From positions 1-38,622 of the forward strand of contig CAYRYU010000066.1 in the NCBI GenBank assembly GCA_964428355.1: a stretch of DNA of 38,622 bases, read 5' to 3'. The notes beneath the pieces were generated by a model that was given only the letters and a program-made list of their open reading frames with translations, searched no databases and was not told where the DNA came from. The position numbers and the translations under genes are program-made. Positions 29,721 through 38,050 of this stretch are shown in pieces (the stretch's first letter is position 1; each line of letters begins with the position of its first letter). Origin of the DNA: CAYRYU01 sp964428355 (GTDB lineage Bacteria; Muiribacteriota; Ozemobacteria; Ozemobacterales; Ozemobacteraceae).

Positions 29721-30140
29721 ATGAAAGGCTTGCTTCTTGACGAAAGGAAAAGCCTACCAGAAAAGCTACTCCCATTTAATGCAAACGGAGAGGAACTTGT
29801 CCATGTTCGGAAGATCAAGGATTGCCTTAAGATTCTTCAGCGGGATATCGTGGATTTCATCATCATCCATGCTGATCTCTTGAAAAAACTTGGAACCAGG
29901 ACTTGCACGAATTTTATGGAAGCGACATTCTACATTCCTACGGTTGTTATCGGACCCAAGGGACATTTGCTTGAGGATGCAAGGGAAATTCTGAAGAAAA
30001 GAATTTTGCTTCAGTTTTCAGGGGATAACCCGGAAGACATAAAGGCCGGTCTTGGAAAGGCTTTCCAGAAGAAGGAAGCCGCCGATGGCCTGCAAGCCTT
30101 AAGCTTTCGATTGCGGGTGTTGAACATTCTCGGTGTATAA
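29721..30140 (+). CDS. degenerate receiver-like protein of unknown function
   Basis: A 139-residue soluble protein. The alternation of helices and strands (helix VRKIKDCLKILQ, strand DFIIIHAD 45-51, strand PTVVIGP 73-79, and further helices) is that of a CheY-like fold, but the conserved aspartates and lysine of true receivers are not evident, so it would be a pseudo-receiver at best. The ATG at 29721 is preferred to an earlier in-frame start because GAAGGAGG lies five bases upstream. It precedes the OtsA-OtsB gene by ten bases and is surely co-transcribed with it; a role in sensing or regulating trehalose synthesis is inference. Confidence 0.65.
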   Translation: MKGLLLDERKSLPEKLLPFNANGEELVHVRKIKDCLKILQRDIVDFIIIHADLLKKLGTRTCTNFMEATFYIPTVVIGPKGHLLEDAREILKKRILLQFSGDNPEDIKAGLGKAFQKKEAADGLQALSFRLRVLNILGV

Positions 30141-30150
30141 GGGAGGAACC

Positions 30151-32346
30151 ATGGAACGTCTGATGATCGTATCAAATCGTCTGCCTGTGACCATCAAGCA
30201 TGAGAAGGGGCAGATACAGCTTGCCAGTTCCGCCGGTGGTCTGGCTACAGCCTTGAAAGGACCTCATCAAAATGGTGATTCGCTCTGGATCGGATGGCCT
30301 GGCGATGTCAGCAAGATTGAGGCAGATAAAAGAATCGAGCTCGAAAAAAAGTTTGAAGGAATGCGGGTAAGCCCTGTTAATTTGAGCGCAACGGATGTCC
30401 ATCACTTCTATGAAGGATTTTCCAATGGGGTCCTTTGGCCGCTCTATCATTACCTGACAGACAAGGTCGAACGGGAGGCCTGGACCAACTGGAAAACATA
30501 CGCCGAGGTAAACCGGAAATTCGCAAAGGCGATTATCGAAAAATATCGGGAAGGGGATCTCATCTGGGTTCACGACTATCAACTATCCTTGGTCCCCAAG
30601 CTTATTCGGGAGGAAGTTCCCGGGGCCAAAATCGGGTTTTTCCTTCACATTCCTTTTCCGTCTTCTGAGGTTTTCCGTATCCTCCCTTGGCGACGAGAAA
30701 TTCTCGAGGGCATGATGGGCTCCGATTTGATCGGATTTCATACCTATTCATACGTTCGACACTTTACCCGGTCACTCATTCAGATAATGAACCTTGAAGC
30801 GGAAGACGGCAAGGTTGTTTTTAACGGCCGTCGGGTTCATCTCAACGTGTTTCCGATCGGAATCGATGTCAACCATTTTGAAACCTTGGCCAACGACCCG
30901 GAAGTAAAGGCCGAAGCTGAAAAGATTAGAACGGATAACCAGAACAAAAAAATCATCCTTGGAATCGACCGGTTGGATTATACCAAGGGTCTACCGCGAA
31001 GATTGATGGCAGTCGAGAGGCTTCTTGAGCGCGAGCCTGAATTGCGGGATAAGATAAAGTATGTTCAAGTAGTTGTTCCATCCAGAACCAAGGTCGAGTC
31101 TTATGCCAAATTGAGACGGGAAATGGATGAAATGGTAGGAAGGATCAACGCCAGTCATGGAAGCGTGGCAACCGTTCCAATTCACTATTTGTACCGCTCG
31201 GTATCGGAAAAGATCCTGGTCGCTCTTTACCAATCGGCCGATGTCATGCTGGTAACGCCTTTGAGAGACGGAATGAACCTGGTTGCCAAAGAATTTGTCT
31301 GCACCAGGATCCAGGATGACGGGGTTCTTATTCTGAGCGAGTTCGCGGGGGCCGCTGCGGAATTGATCGAGGCATTGATTTTGAATCCATACGATATCGA
31401 TTCTTTTGCCATTCAGATAAAAAACGCCCTTTTCATGAACAAACACGAACAAAGATCACGAATGCAGGGACTTCGAAGTCGCGTAAGGGCGTTTGATGCC
31501 AATCTCTGGGCGGTCTCCTTCATCGATTGCCTAAAGGCCATCAAGGCAGACGAATACATTCACAAGGATAAGACGAAAGTGGAAGGATTGGTGAAAGGCA
31601 TCGCCACGAGTTCAGAAATCACCCTGGTTCTCGATTATGACGGAACTTTGGTGCCGTTTGCCGACACACCAGAGTTGGCTTATCCCGATGCGGGACTGAT
31701 AGAACTCCTCGAGCAATTGGGGAAGAACCCCAGAGTCAATTTGCACATTGTGAGTGGAAGAACCAAGGAAACCCTCGATAATTGGTTGGGGATGTTGCCC
31801 ATCGGGCTTCATGCCGAACACGGTTTCTGGTCAAAACCTTCGGGAAAGGACCCCTGGCAACCCTTGCTTTTTGATGACTCAACCTGGAAAAAGAAGATCA
31901 AGCCCATTCTCGAAAGGGTTACCTGGGAGGCCCCTGGCTCCCTGGTCGAAGATAAGTCGGCGGGGATTGCCTGGCATTACAGAAGGGTTGAACCAGAGCT
32001 GGGAACACAACAAGCCCGGATTCTCACACAACGACTACAGGGCGTTATCGTGGGAATGCCGCTTGAAATTCTCGAGGGAGAAAAGGTCATCGAAGTCAGA
32101 CGGAAAGGAATTCACAAAGGAATAGTCCTTGCCCGGATGTTCTTGAAGGAAGCCATTGAAGGAGCGGCTATTGTCGCTATTGGTGACGATCGGACGGATG
32201 AGGATATGTTTCAGTCTCTACCACCACAAGGAATTTCCATTCATATCGGCGGAGGAGAAACAAATGCAAAGCATCGATTGGCCGACGTTCACGAGTGCCG
32301 TCAATTTCTAAGGGAATTAACACGGGAAGTATCACGGAGGGCCTGA
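30151..32346 (+). CDS. otsAB: bifunctional trehalose-6-phosphate synthase/phosphatase
   Basis: A 731-residue fusion. Residues 1 to about 480 are a GT20 trehalose-6-phosphate synthase (VSNRLPV at the start, WIGWPG, IWVHDYQLSLVPKLIR, FFLHIPFPSSEVFR, GIDRLDYTKGLP), which joins UDP- or ADP-glucose to glucose-6-phosphate. About 490-731 is the HAD-type phosphatase: nucleophile motif DYDGT (495-499), SGR, and the late GDDRTDEDMF motif. Together they make trehalose, an osmolyte and desiccation protectant. Fused enzymes occur in several bacterial phyla and in eukaryotes. AGGGAGG lies four bases before the ATG. It is followed after 19 bp by the TreS-maltokinase gene. Confidence 0.97.
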   Translation: MERLMIVSNRLPVTIKHEKGQIQLASSAGGLATALKGPHQNGDSLWIGWPGDVSKIEADKRIELEKKFEGMRVSPVNLSATDVHHFYEGFSNGVLWPLYHYLTDKVEREAWTNWKTYAEVNRKFAKAIIEKYREGDLIWVHDYQLSLVPKLIREEVPGAKIGFFLHIPFPSSEVFRILPWRREILEGMMGSDLIGFHTYSYVRHFTRSLIQIMNLEAEDGKVVFNGRRVHLNVFPIGIDVNHFETLANDPEVKAEAEKIRTDNQNKKIILGIDRLDYTKGLPRRLMAVERLLEREPELRDKIKYVQVVVPSRTKVESYAKLRREMDEMVGRINASHGSVATVPIHYLYRSVSEKILVALYQSADVMLVTPLRDGMNLVAKEFVCTRIQDDGVLILSEFAGAAAELIEALILNPYDIDSFAIQIKNALFMNKHEQRSRMQGLRSRVRAFDANLWAVSFIDCLKAIKADEYIHKDKTKVEGLVKGIATSSEITLVLDYDGTLVPFADTPELAYPDAGLIELLEQLGKNPRVNLHIVSGRTKETLDNWLGMLPIGLHAEHGFWSKPSGKDPWQPLLFDDSTWKKKIKPILERVTWEAPGSLVEDKSAGIAWHYRRVEPELGTQQARILTQRLQGVIVGMPLEILEGEKVIEVRRKGIHKGIVLARMFLKEAIEGAAIVAIGDDRTDEDMFQSLPPQGISIHIGGGETNAKHRLADVHECRQFLRELTREVSRRA

Positions 32347-32365
32347 AACAGCCGGGGAACCACAT

Positions 32366-35300
32366 ATGACAAAAATCACTCAAAAACCGATAGAGACGGG
32401 AGATCCCTTATGGTTCAAGGATGCCGTCGTTTACGAGCTTCATGTCAAAACCTTTCTGGACTCCAACAACAACGGATTTGGAGACTTTCGGGGACTGACC
32501 AAAAAGCTGGATTATCTGGCCGATCTCGGAGTAACAACCGTTTGGTTGCTGCCTTTTTACCCGTCGCCGCTACGCGACGATGGATACGATATATCGAATT
32601 ATGTCGATATCAACCCCAATTATGGGACCATGGATGATTTCCGGTTGTTCCTCGAAGAGGCGCATCGCCGGAACATCAAGACCATTACCGAGTTGGTCAT
32701 CAACCATACTTCCGATCAGCACCCCTGGTTTCAGGAAGCCAGGAAGGCCCCCCCCGGATCTCCGGCCAGGGAATTCTACATCTGGAGCGAGACCGACAAA
32801 AAATTCCCCGAGAGCAGAGTCATATTCAAGGACACCGAGACGTCGAACTGGGCTTGGGACCCGGTGGCAAAAGCGTATTATTGGCATCGGTTCTTTTCCC
32901 ATCAACCCGATCTGAATTACAACAACCCCGAATTGGTTCAGGCCGTTTTGAAGATCATGCGGTTTTGGCTGGACCTTGGTGTGGACGGGCTCCGGTTGGA
33001 TGCAATTCCGTATTTGTGCGTACGAGAGGGAACCAACAACGAAAATCTCCCGGAGACCCACCAGGTCATCAAACAGCTTCGGGCCGAACTCGACAAGCAT
33101 TATCAGAACCGGGTCTTCCTCGCCGAAGCCAATCAGTGGCCGGAGGATGTTCAGCATTACTTCGGGAACGGTGATGAATGCCATATGGCGTATCACTTTC
33201 CTCTCATGCCCCGCATGTTCATGTCGTTGGCCATGGAGGACCGTTACCCGGTTGTAGAAATCATGGAGCAAACTCCGGAGATCCCACCCAATTGCCAGTG
33301 GGCTATTTTTCTTCGAAATCACGATGAACTGACTTTGGAAATGGTCACCGACCGGGAACGGGATTACATGTACGGGGCTTATGCCAATGACCAAAGGGCC
33401 CGGTTAAACCTCGGGATCAGGCGGAGATTGGCACCCCTCCTGGAGAATGACCGGAGGCGGATTGAGTTGATGAACAGCCTTCTCTTTTCCATGCCCGGCA
33501 CACCGATCATCTACTACGGTGACGAAATCGGCATGGGAGATAACCTCTATCTCGGGGATCGGAACGGGGTCCGGACCCCCATGCAGTGGAGCCCGGACCG
33601 AAACGCGGGATTCTCCACGGCAGACCCTGAATCGCTTTATCTCCCGCCGATCATGGATCCCATTTTCGGCTTCCAATCGACGAATGTCGAGGCACAACTT
33701 CGAAATTCTAGTTCCCTCCTAAATTGGATGAAGCGTATCATCGGGATCCGGAAGCGGTTCCAGGCTTTCAGCCGGGGAACCCTTGCGTTCATCAAACCAA
33801 GCAACCGGAAAATCCTTGTCTACGTCAGGACTTACCTGGAAGAGAAGATTCTCTGCGTGGTCAACCTCTCCAGATTCGCTCAAGCGGTCCGCCTCGATTT
33901 AAGCCATTTCAAGGGGCTTGCACCGGTTGAGCTATTCGGGAAAACGGCCTTTCCCCTCATTGATGGCCAACCTTATCAGCTTACGGTTCCCGGATATGGT
34001 TTTTTCTGGTTCCATCTTCAGGAGCCTCAGGTCCACACCATCCAGCATGAAGAAGTCGTCACGTTGGAAGAGAAGCCCGTCTTGGTCATTCCGGAAGGGT
34101 GGAACAGTCTGCAGGAACGGACAGAAGAAGGGAAGAGCCTTCCCGCACTTCAACCGGCAAGAGCCCGATTGGAAAAAATCATTCTTCCAGAGTTTCTCAA
34201 TGCCCGACGCTGGTTTCCCGGCAATGAGGCAAGTCAAATCGGAATTCATCTGGCCGATTGCGGAATGTTTCAGGCGGATGGAGGGCAAAACTTTCTTCTC
34301 ACCAAAACCAGCCTGAATCAGGAAAACCCCAAGGAATTTTTCCTTCCTCTTTCCATTATCTGGGAAAGTGGAATTCAAGATGCCGTTGCCCTAAGACGCT
34401 GGGCAATAGGGAAAGTTCGAAAGCAGGCCAAAATGGGGTATTTGGTTGATGCCGTCGGTGATGATGCTTTCTGTCAGCTCCTTTTGAAGCATATAGCCAA
34501 GGAGAGCATCATTCCGTTGGATGGTGGGAAACTGCATTTTACCAAGACCTGCACCTTTCCCAATCATTGTGTAGGAAGGAAAATCAAGATTCACAGGCCG
34601 CCCCTGGAGCAAAGTCATACGTCGGTCATGTTCAACGATCTTCTCGTCATGAAGATTTTGAGAAGGCTCCAATCAGGCACCAGTCCTGAACTTGAAATCG
34701 GGAAATTTCTCACCGAGGTCTCGCCGTTCGCCAACGTTGCCGCTTTATGCGGGGCCATTGAATTCGAGAGAAAGGATGGAGCCCGGACCACACTGGGTAT
34801 TTTACAGCGACAAATCGTCAACCAGGGGGATGGGTGGACCTTTACCCTGAACTATCTTGAACGGTTTCTCGATGAGCTTCAAACACAGAGAGAATCCCCA
34901 TCGTCCAAGGAACGGAAGGACGTTCATGGAAGTTTTCTTCCCCTTGCCCAAAAGCTTGGAGAACGCATCGGACAGCTTCATCTGGCCCTTTCGAGGAGAA
35001 CCGGAAACCCGGGTTTCGATCCGGAATCGATCACGATAAATGATATTCAAAGTTGGAATAAGCGCGTTCTTCGGGATGGAAAATCCCTCTTCCGGCGGTT
35101 GAAAGACAAGTGTAAACAATTCAAGCGGTCAGTACAAGAAAAAATAAGAGCGCTCCTTGGGTTCCGAAAGCCTTTTGAAGAGCTTTTGCAGCGGCTCTTG
35201 CCGTCGGAGGCGTGTGCTTTGAGCATTCGTACCCATGGAGATCTTCATCTGGGACAAGTTCTTTTGTCCAGGAACGATTTTTTCATCATCGATTTCGAGG

Positions 35301-35683
35301 GAGAGCCCAACCGGACACCCGAAGAGGCAAGAAGGAAACAGCCTGTTGGCCGTGACCTGGCCGGAATGTTCCGGTCTTTCAATTATGCCGCCTGGATGAC
35401 ATTGAAGAAATGCACTCAGGAACGACCGCAGGATTACCAAGCTTTTTTCCCGATCATTGAGGACTGGGAGCGAAAGACAAAAGAATCTTTCTTTGCCGGG
35501 TATTCAATCGGCATCGGGAAAGGATCTTCCTTGATTGGATCAAAGAAGGAATTTCAACGGTTGTTACGTTTCTTCCTGTTGGAAAAAGTCATCTATGAGG
35601 TAGAATACGAAATGGGTCATCGGCCTGATTGGATAGATATTCCTCTGTCCGGAATGCTGGAAATATTGCGACAAACATCGTAA
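32366..35683 (+). CDS. treS: trehalose synthase (TreS) fused to maltokinase
   Basis: A 1105-residue fusion. The first about 560 residues are a GH13 trehalose synthase that isomerises maltose and trehalose; the catalytic residues are Asp212 (GLRLDAIPYL), Glu254 (LAEANQWP) and Asp320 (RNHDELT). The rest is a maltokinase with the APH-type site HGDLHLGQ (H957, D959) and Asp976 in IIDFEGEP, which phosphorylates maltose with ATP to maltose-1-phosphate. In other bacteria this product feeds GlgE alpha-glucan synthesis; no glgE lies in the window. A GGGGA site precedes the ATG. With OtsA-OtsB it forms a make-and-convert trehalose operon. Confidence 0.97.
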   Translation: MTKITQKPIETGDPLWFKDAVVYELHVKTFLDSNNNGFGDFRGLTKKLDYLADLGVTTVWLLPFYPSPLRDDGYDISNYVDINPNYGTMDDFRLFLEEAHRRNIKTITELVINHTSDQHPWFQEARKAPPGSPAREFYIWSETDKKFPESRVIFKDTETSNWAWDPVAKAYYWHRFFSHQPDLNYNNPELVQAVLKIMRFWLDLGVDGLRLDAIPYLCVREGTNNENLPETHQVIKQLRAELDKHYQNRVFLAEANQWPEDVQHYFGNGDECHMAYHFPLMPRMFMSLAMEDRYPVVEIMEQTPEIPPNCQWAIFLRNHDELTLEMVTDRERDYMYGAYANDQRARLNLGIRRRLAPLLENDRRRIELMNSLLFSMPGTPIIYYGDEIGMGDNLYLGDRNGVRTPMQWSPDRNAGFSTADPESLYLPPIMDPIFGFQSTNVEAQLRNSSSLLNWMKRIIGIRKRFQAFSRGTLAFIKPSNRKILVYVRTYLEEKILCVVNLSRFAQAVRLDLSHFKGLAPVELFGKTAFPLIDGQPYQLTVPGYGFFWFHLQEPQVHTIQHEEVVTLEEKPVLVIPEGWNSLQERTEEGKSLPALQPARARLEKIILPEFLNARRWFPGNEASQIGIHLADCGMFQADGGQNFLLTKTSLNQENPKEFFLPLSIIWESGIQDAVALRRWAIGKVRKQAKMGYLVDAVGDDAFCQLLLKHIAKESIIPLDGGKLHFTKTCTFPNHCVGRKIKIHRPPLEQSHTSVMFNDLLVMKILRRLQSGTSPELEIGKFLTEVSPFANVAALCGAIEFERKDGARTTLGILQRQIVNQGDGWTFTLNYLERFLDELQTQRESPSSKERKDVHGSFLPLAQKLGERIGQLHLALSRRTGNPGFDPESITINDIQSWNKRVLRDGKSLFRRLKDKCKQFKRSVQEKIRALLGFRKPFEELLQRLLPSEACALSIRTHGDLHLGQVLLSRNDFFIIDFEGEPNRTPEEARRKQPVGRDLAGMFRSFNYAAWMTLKKCTQERPQDYQAFFPIIEDWERKTKESFFAGYSIGIGKGSSLIGSKKEFQRLLRFFLLEKVIYEVEYEMGHRPDWIDIPLSGMLEILRQTS

Positions 35684-35738
35684 TCATCCGGGCACCCTGG
35701 TCGGGGCCGCAGAAAAGGAACGGGAGTTAGCGGACAAC

Positions 35739-36125
35739 ATGAAAAACGAAGTGAGCTCATCCGAGAGTCAGGTGGTGGATTCAACCCCAAATCGAGAAAA
35801 ACAGGTTCGCGTTTCAATGTCTTTGCGGGAGTTCGAATTGCCGCCTATCGGTGATGGGGTGCTTGTCGGCCGCCGCGCCGCCATCGGGCCGCGCGGGCTC
35901 TTTGAGGCGATCGATCGGATGCTGCCCGGCCAGTATCAGCTCGTGACCGTGGAGCACCCGACCACTGAAGCGGTAATCTTCCGTGCGAGCAAGACGAAGG
36001 CTCTTCCGCAAGAAAAGCTGGTAGCGCTCTTTCTTCGCCAGGGGGAAACGTTGATGTCGGAAACGATGATTCTTCGCGTCGATGTCGAGTTTGAAGTGAG
36101 GCTCTGGTTGGAGGTCGAAGCATGA
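35739..36125 (+). CDS. small unknown protein coupled to a hybrid histidine kinase
   Basis: A 128-residue protein that I cannot place. The first 27 residues are polar and likely disordered; the rest alternates strands and helices (GVLVGRRAAIGP, QYQLVTVEHP, EAVIFRASK, LRVDVEFEVRLWLEV). No transmembrane segment or signal peptide is seen. The ribosome binding site is weak (GGGAG about 14 bases upstream), and an ATG at 35817 is an alternative. Its stop overlaps the kinase ATG by four bases (36122-36125), so the two are translated together; it may be the kinase's partner or sensor. Confidence 0.6.
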   Translation: MKNEVSSSESQVVDSTPNREKQVRVSMSLREFELPPIGDGVLVGRRAAIGPRGLFEAIDRMLPGQYQLVTVEHPTTEAVIFRASKTKALPQEKLVALFLRQGETLMSETMILRVDVEFEVRLWLEVEA

Positions 36126-37945
36126 AACGGCAGGTTCGGGAAATCGCCCGCCAGGTTCCCGTCTTCGGGGAACGGGATGCGCTTGCAACAGTACTCGACG
36201 AACTCGGGCGCGATACCCCAGCGGTGGTCATGATCGAGGGGATTCCGCACTTTCTCCGGCCTGAAGATGCGGTCGGCCATCACCCCAACCGGCGCCTCAT
36301 CGATCTTCCGCTCAAGCCGGCCATAATCGTCTTGCCGGAGACTACCCTTCCCGAGGTAATCGGGCTTGGTGGGAGGCATGGTTTCCTCCTGACCAAACTC
36401 TCGCCCGATTCCTGGGGTATCATCGAGCGAGTTGCCGTCCTGGAGGAACTGCTCAGGTCCGTGGTGCCGATGGGAACCACCCGAGCCACTACCACCGTCC
36501 TCGACCTGCTCGACCATTCCCCGGAAGGGATTGTGATTCTGGATGAGACACGGCGCCTGCAAGCGACCAACGCGACGGGCAGAATGATCCTGGAGGCGCT
36601 TGCGGTGCCGATGGATGGCACCCGCATCACCTCCATGTGCGGGGTTCCGATGACCGCACTCATCGATCAGAGCAGTCTCGGTTTTCCGGTCGATGTCATG
36701 ACGCGGGAACCCGCCGTGCGTATTTTCACCGTCCGCGCCCTGCGGTCCGGCGAACCGGAGGTGGGCGATGTTGTCCTGATTCTCCGTGATGTCACGCATC
36801 TTCGCCATCGACAGAGCCGCGAAGCCGAACAAGACCGCCTGGAAATGTTGGGTTTGATTTCCCTGGGAATCATCCACGACCTGAACAACCTTCTGACGAT
36901 CGTCCAGGGAGAGACATCCCTGATGAAATTGCACGAACTCCCCGAAGGGGTTAAACGGGGGGGCCAGGCGGTGATGGATGCCTCCCGTCGATCTGCCCTG
37001 CTGTTGCGACAACTCCTGGCCTTCGGGCGACGTGAGCTTTCGTCTGCGGTGGCGATCGATCTTCCCGCGCATCTTCTCGACTTGGAGGGGATCCTTCGGC
37101 GTCTCGCGACACCCAAGAACCGTGTTGTAATCTTGCCGGCCGCCAAAGCCGCGCCGATTCTTGCCGACCCGGTGCAGATCGACCGAATTCTCACGAATCT
37201 CGTGGCCAATGCGCGCGATGCGATGCCGGAAGGAGGCGACATTATCATCGAGGTGAAGAACGTTGCGCCAGACCCCGCGAAGCCTGGGAGGCCCGAAATC
37301 TGTCTCACGGTGAAAGACACGGGGCCTGGGATGAACGCGGAAATCGCGACCAGGGCTTTCGAAATCGGCTTCTCGACCAAAGGAACTCAGGGGCACGGCC
37401 TTGGGCTCGCCAACGTCCGGGCGACGGTTGTTCAGATGGGTGGCAGAGTGGAGCTGCAAACCCGCCCCGGGCAGGGGGCGCGATTCGACATTTTTCTCCC
37501 CTCTCACACGGGGTATAATCCTGCCCTCAGCATCTCCGACGGGCCGAACTCAACAAAAGGGCGTCACAGCGGCAATCTCGTCGTCTTCGATGGGGATTCC
37601 GATGTCCGGGACTTCATCCTCCGGGTGCTCCGTCAGGAAGGATTTCGTGTCAAGTCAGCAGGCACGGAAGAGGATGTAAAGGGCTTGCTTGCCACCTGGG
37701 GAGAGCCTGACCTTCTGCTTGCCGACCTCATGATTGACGGAGTTTTCCAAAGTGCCCTTCTGGACAACCTCAGAGAACGATACCCAAAACTGCGCACCTT
37801 GCTTTTGAGCGGCGTTTCTCATCCCAAACTCCTGCAGGAGGCCGAGTCCCCGCTCGTCGAATACCTTCCCAAGCCCTTTACTGCGCAGGATCTATTCATG
37901 CGGGTTCGCGGGATCGTAGGAGATCCCGTCGACGGCCCCGGCTGA
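36122..37945 (+). CDS. soluble hybrid sensor histidine kinase with receiver domain
   Basis: A 607-residue cytoplasmic kinase without membrane segments. Residues about 12-112 show two repeats with CBS-like or unknown fold; about 120-228 is a PAS domain (LDHSPEGIVILDETRRL). The dimerisation helix carries the phosphorylated His252 in IIHDLNN. The ATPase domain has Asn363 (NARDAM), DTGPGM (399-404) and GHGLGLA (424-430). A C-terminal receiver (about 485-600) has the phospho-acceptor Asp535 (LLADLM), Ser563 region and Lys584 (LPKPF). His-Asp transfer could run within one protein; no output regulator lies beside it. The start overlaps the upstream small gene. Confidence 0.92.
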   Translation: MKRQVREIARQVPVFGERDALATVLDELGRDTPAVVMIEGIPHFLRPEDAVGHHPNRRLIDLPLKPAIIVLPETTLPEVIGLGGRHGFLLTKLSPDSWGIIERVAVLEELLRSVVPMGTTRATTTVLDLLDHSPEGIVILDETRRLQATNATGRMILEALAVPMDGTRITSMCGVPMTALIDQSSLGFPVDVMTREPAVRIFTVRALRSGEPEVGDVVLILRDVTHLRHRQSREAEQDRLEMLGLISLGIIHDLNNLLTIVQGETSLMKLHELPEGVKRGGQAVMDASRRSALLLRQLLAFGRRELSSAVAIDLPAHLLDLEGILRRLATPKNRVVILPAAKAAPILADPVQIDRILTNLVANARDAMPEGGDIIIEVKNVAPDPAKPGRPEICLTVKDTGPGMNAEIATRAFEIGFSTKGTQGHGLGLANVRATVVQMGGRVELQTRPGQGARFDIFLPSHTGYNPALSISDGPNSTKGRHSGNLVVFDGDSDVRDFILRVLRQEGFRVKSAGTEEDVKGLLATWGEPDLLLADLMIDGVFQSALLDNLRERYPKLRTLLLSGVSHPKLLQEAESPLVEYLPKPFTAQDLFMRVRGIVGDPVDGPG

Positions 37946-38050
37946 TGCACCGCCAAGGACAAACGTTCCCCCCCCCTGAAATCGTCCCACCCCTCGTTTT
38001 CTTTTTTGGTGCGGTTTACAACTCACGATAAGCTAAAAGAGACGAATTGA

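Noticed and set aside
29347..29775. 142-codon minus-strand frame across the trehalose leader
   Set aside because: It reads through the terminator hairpin and the small gene in antisense, with no ribosome binding site or recognisable protein features.
35936..37507. 523-codon minus-strand open frame
   Set aside because: It is antisense to the hybrid histidine kinase, whose sense frame shows all catalytic motifs; the antisense product is His/Arg/Gly-rich and featureless.
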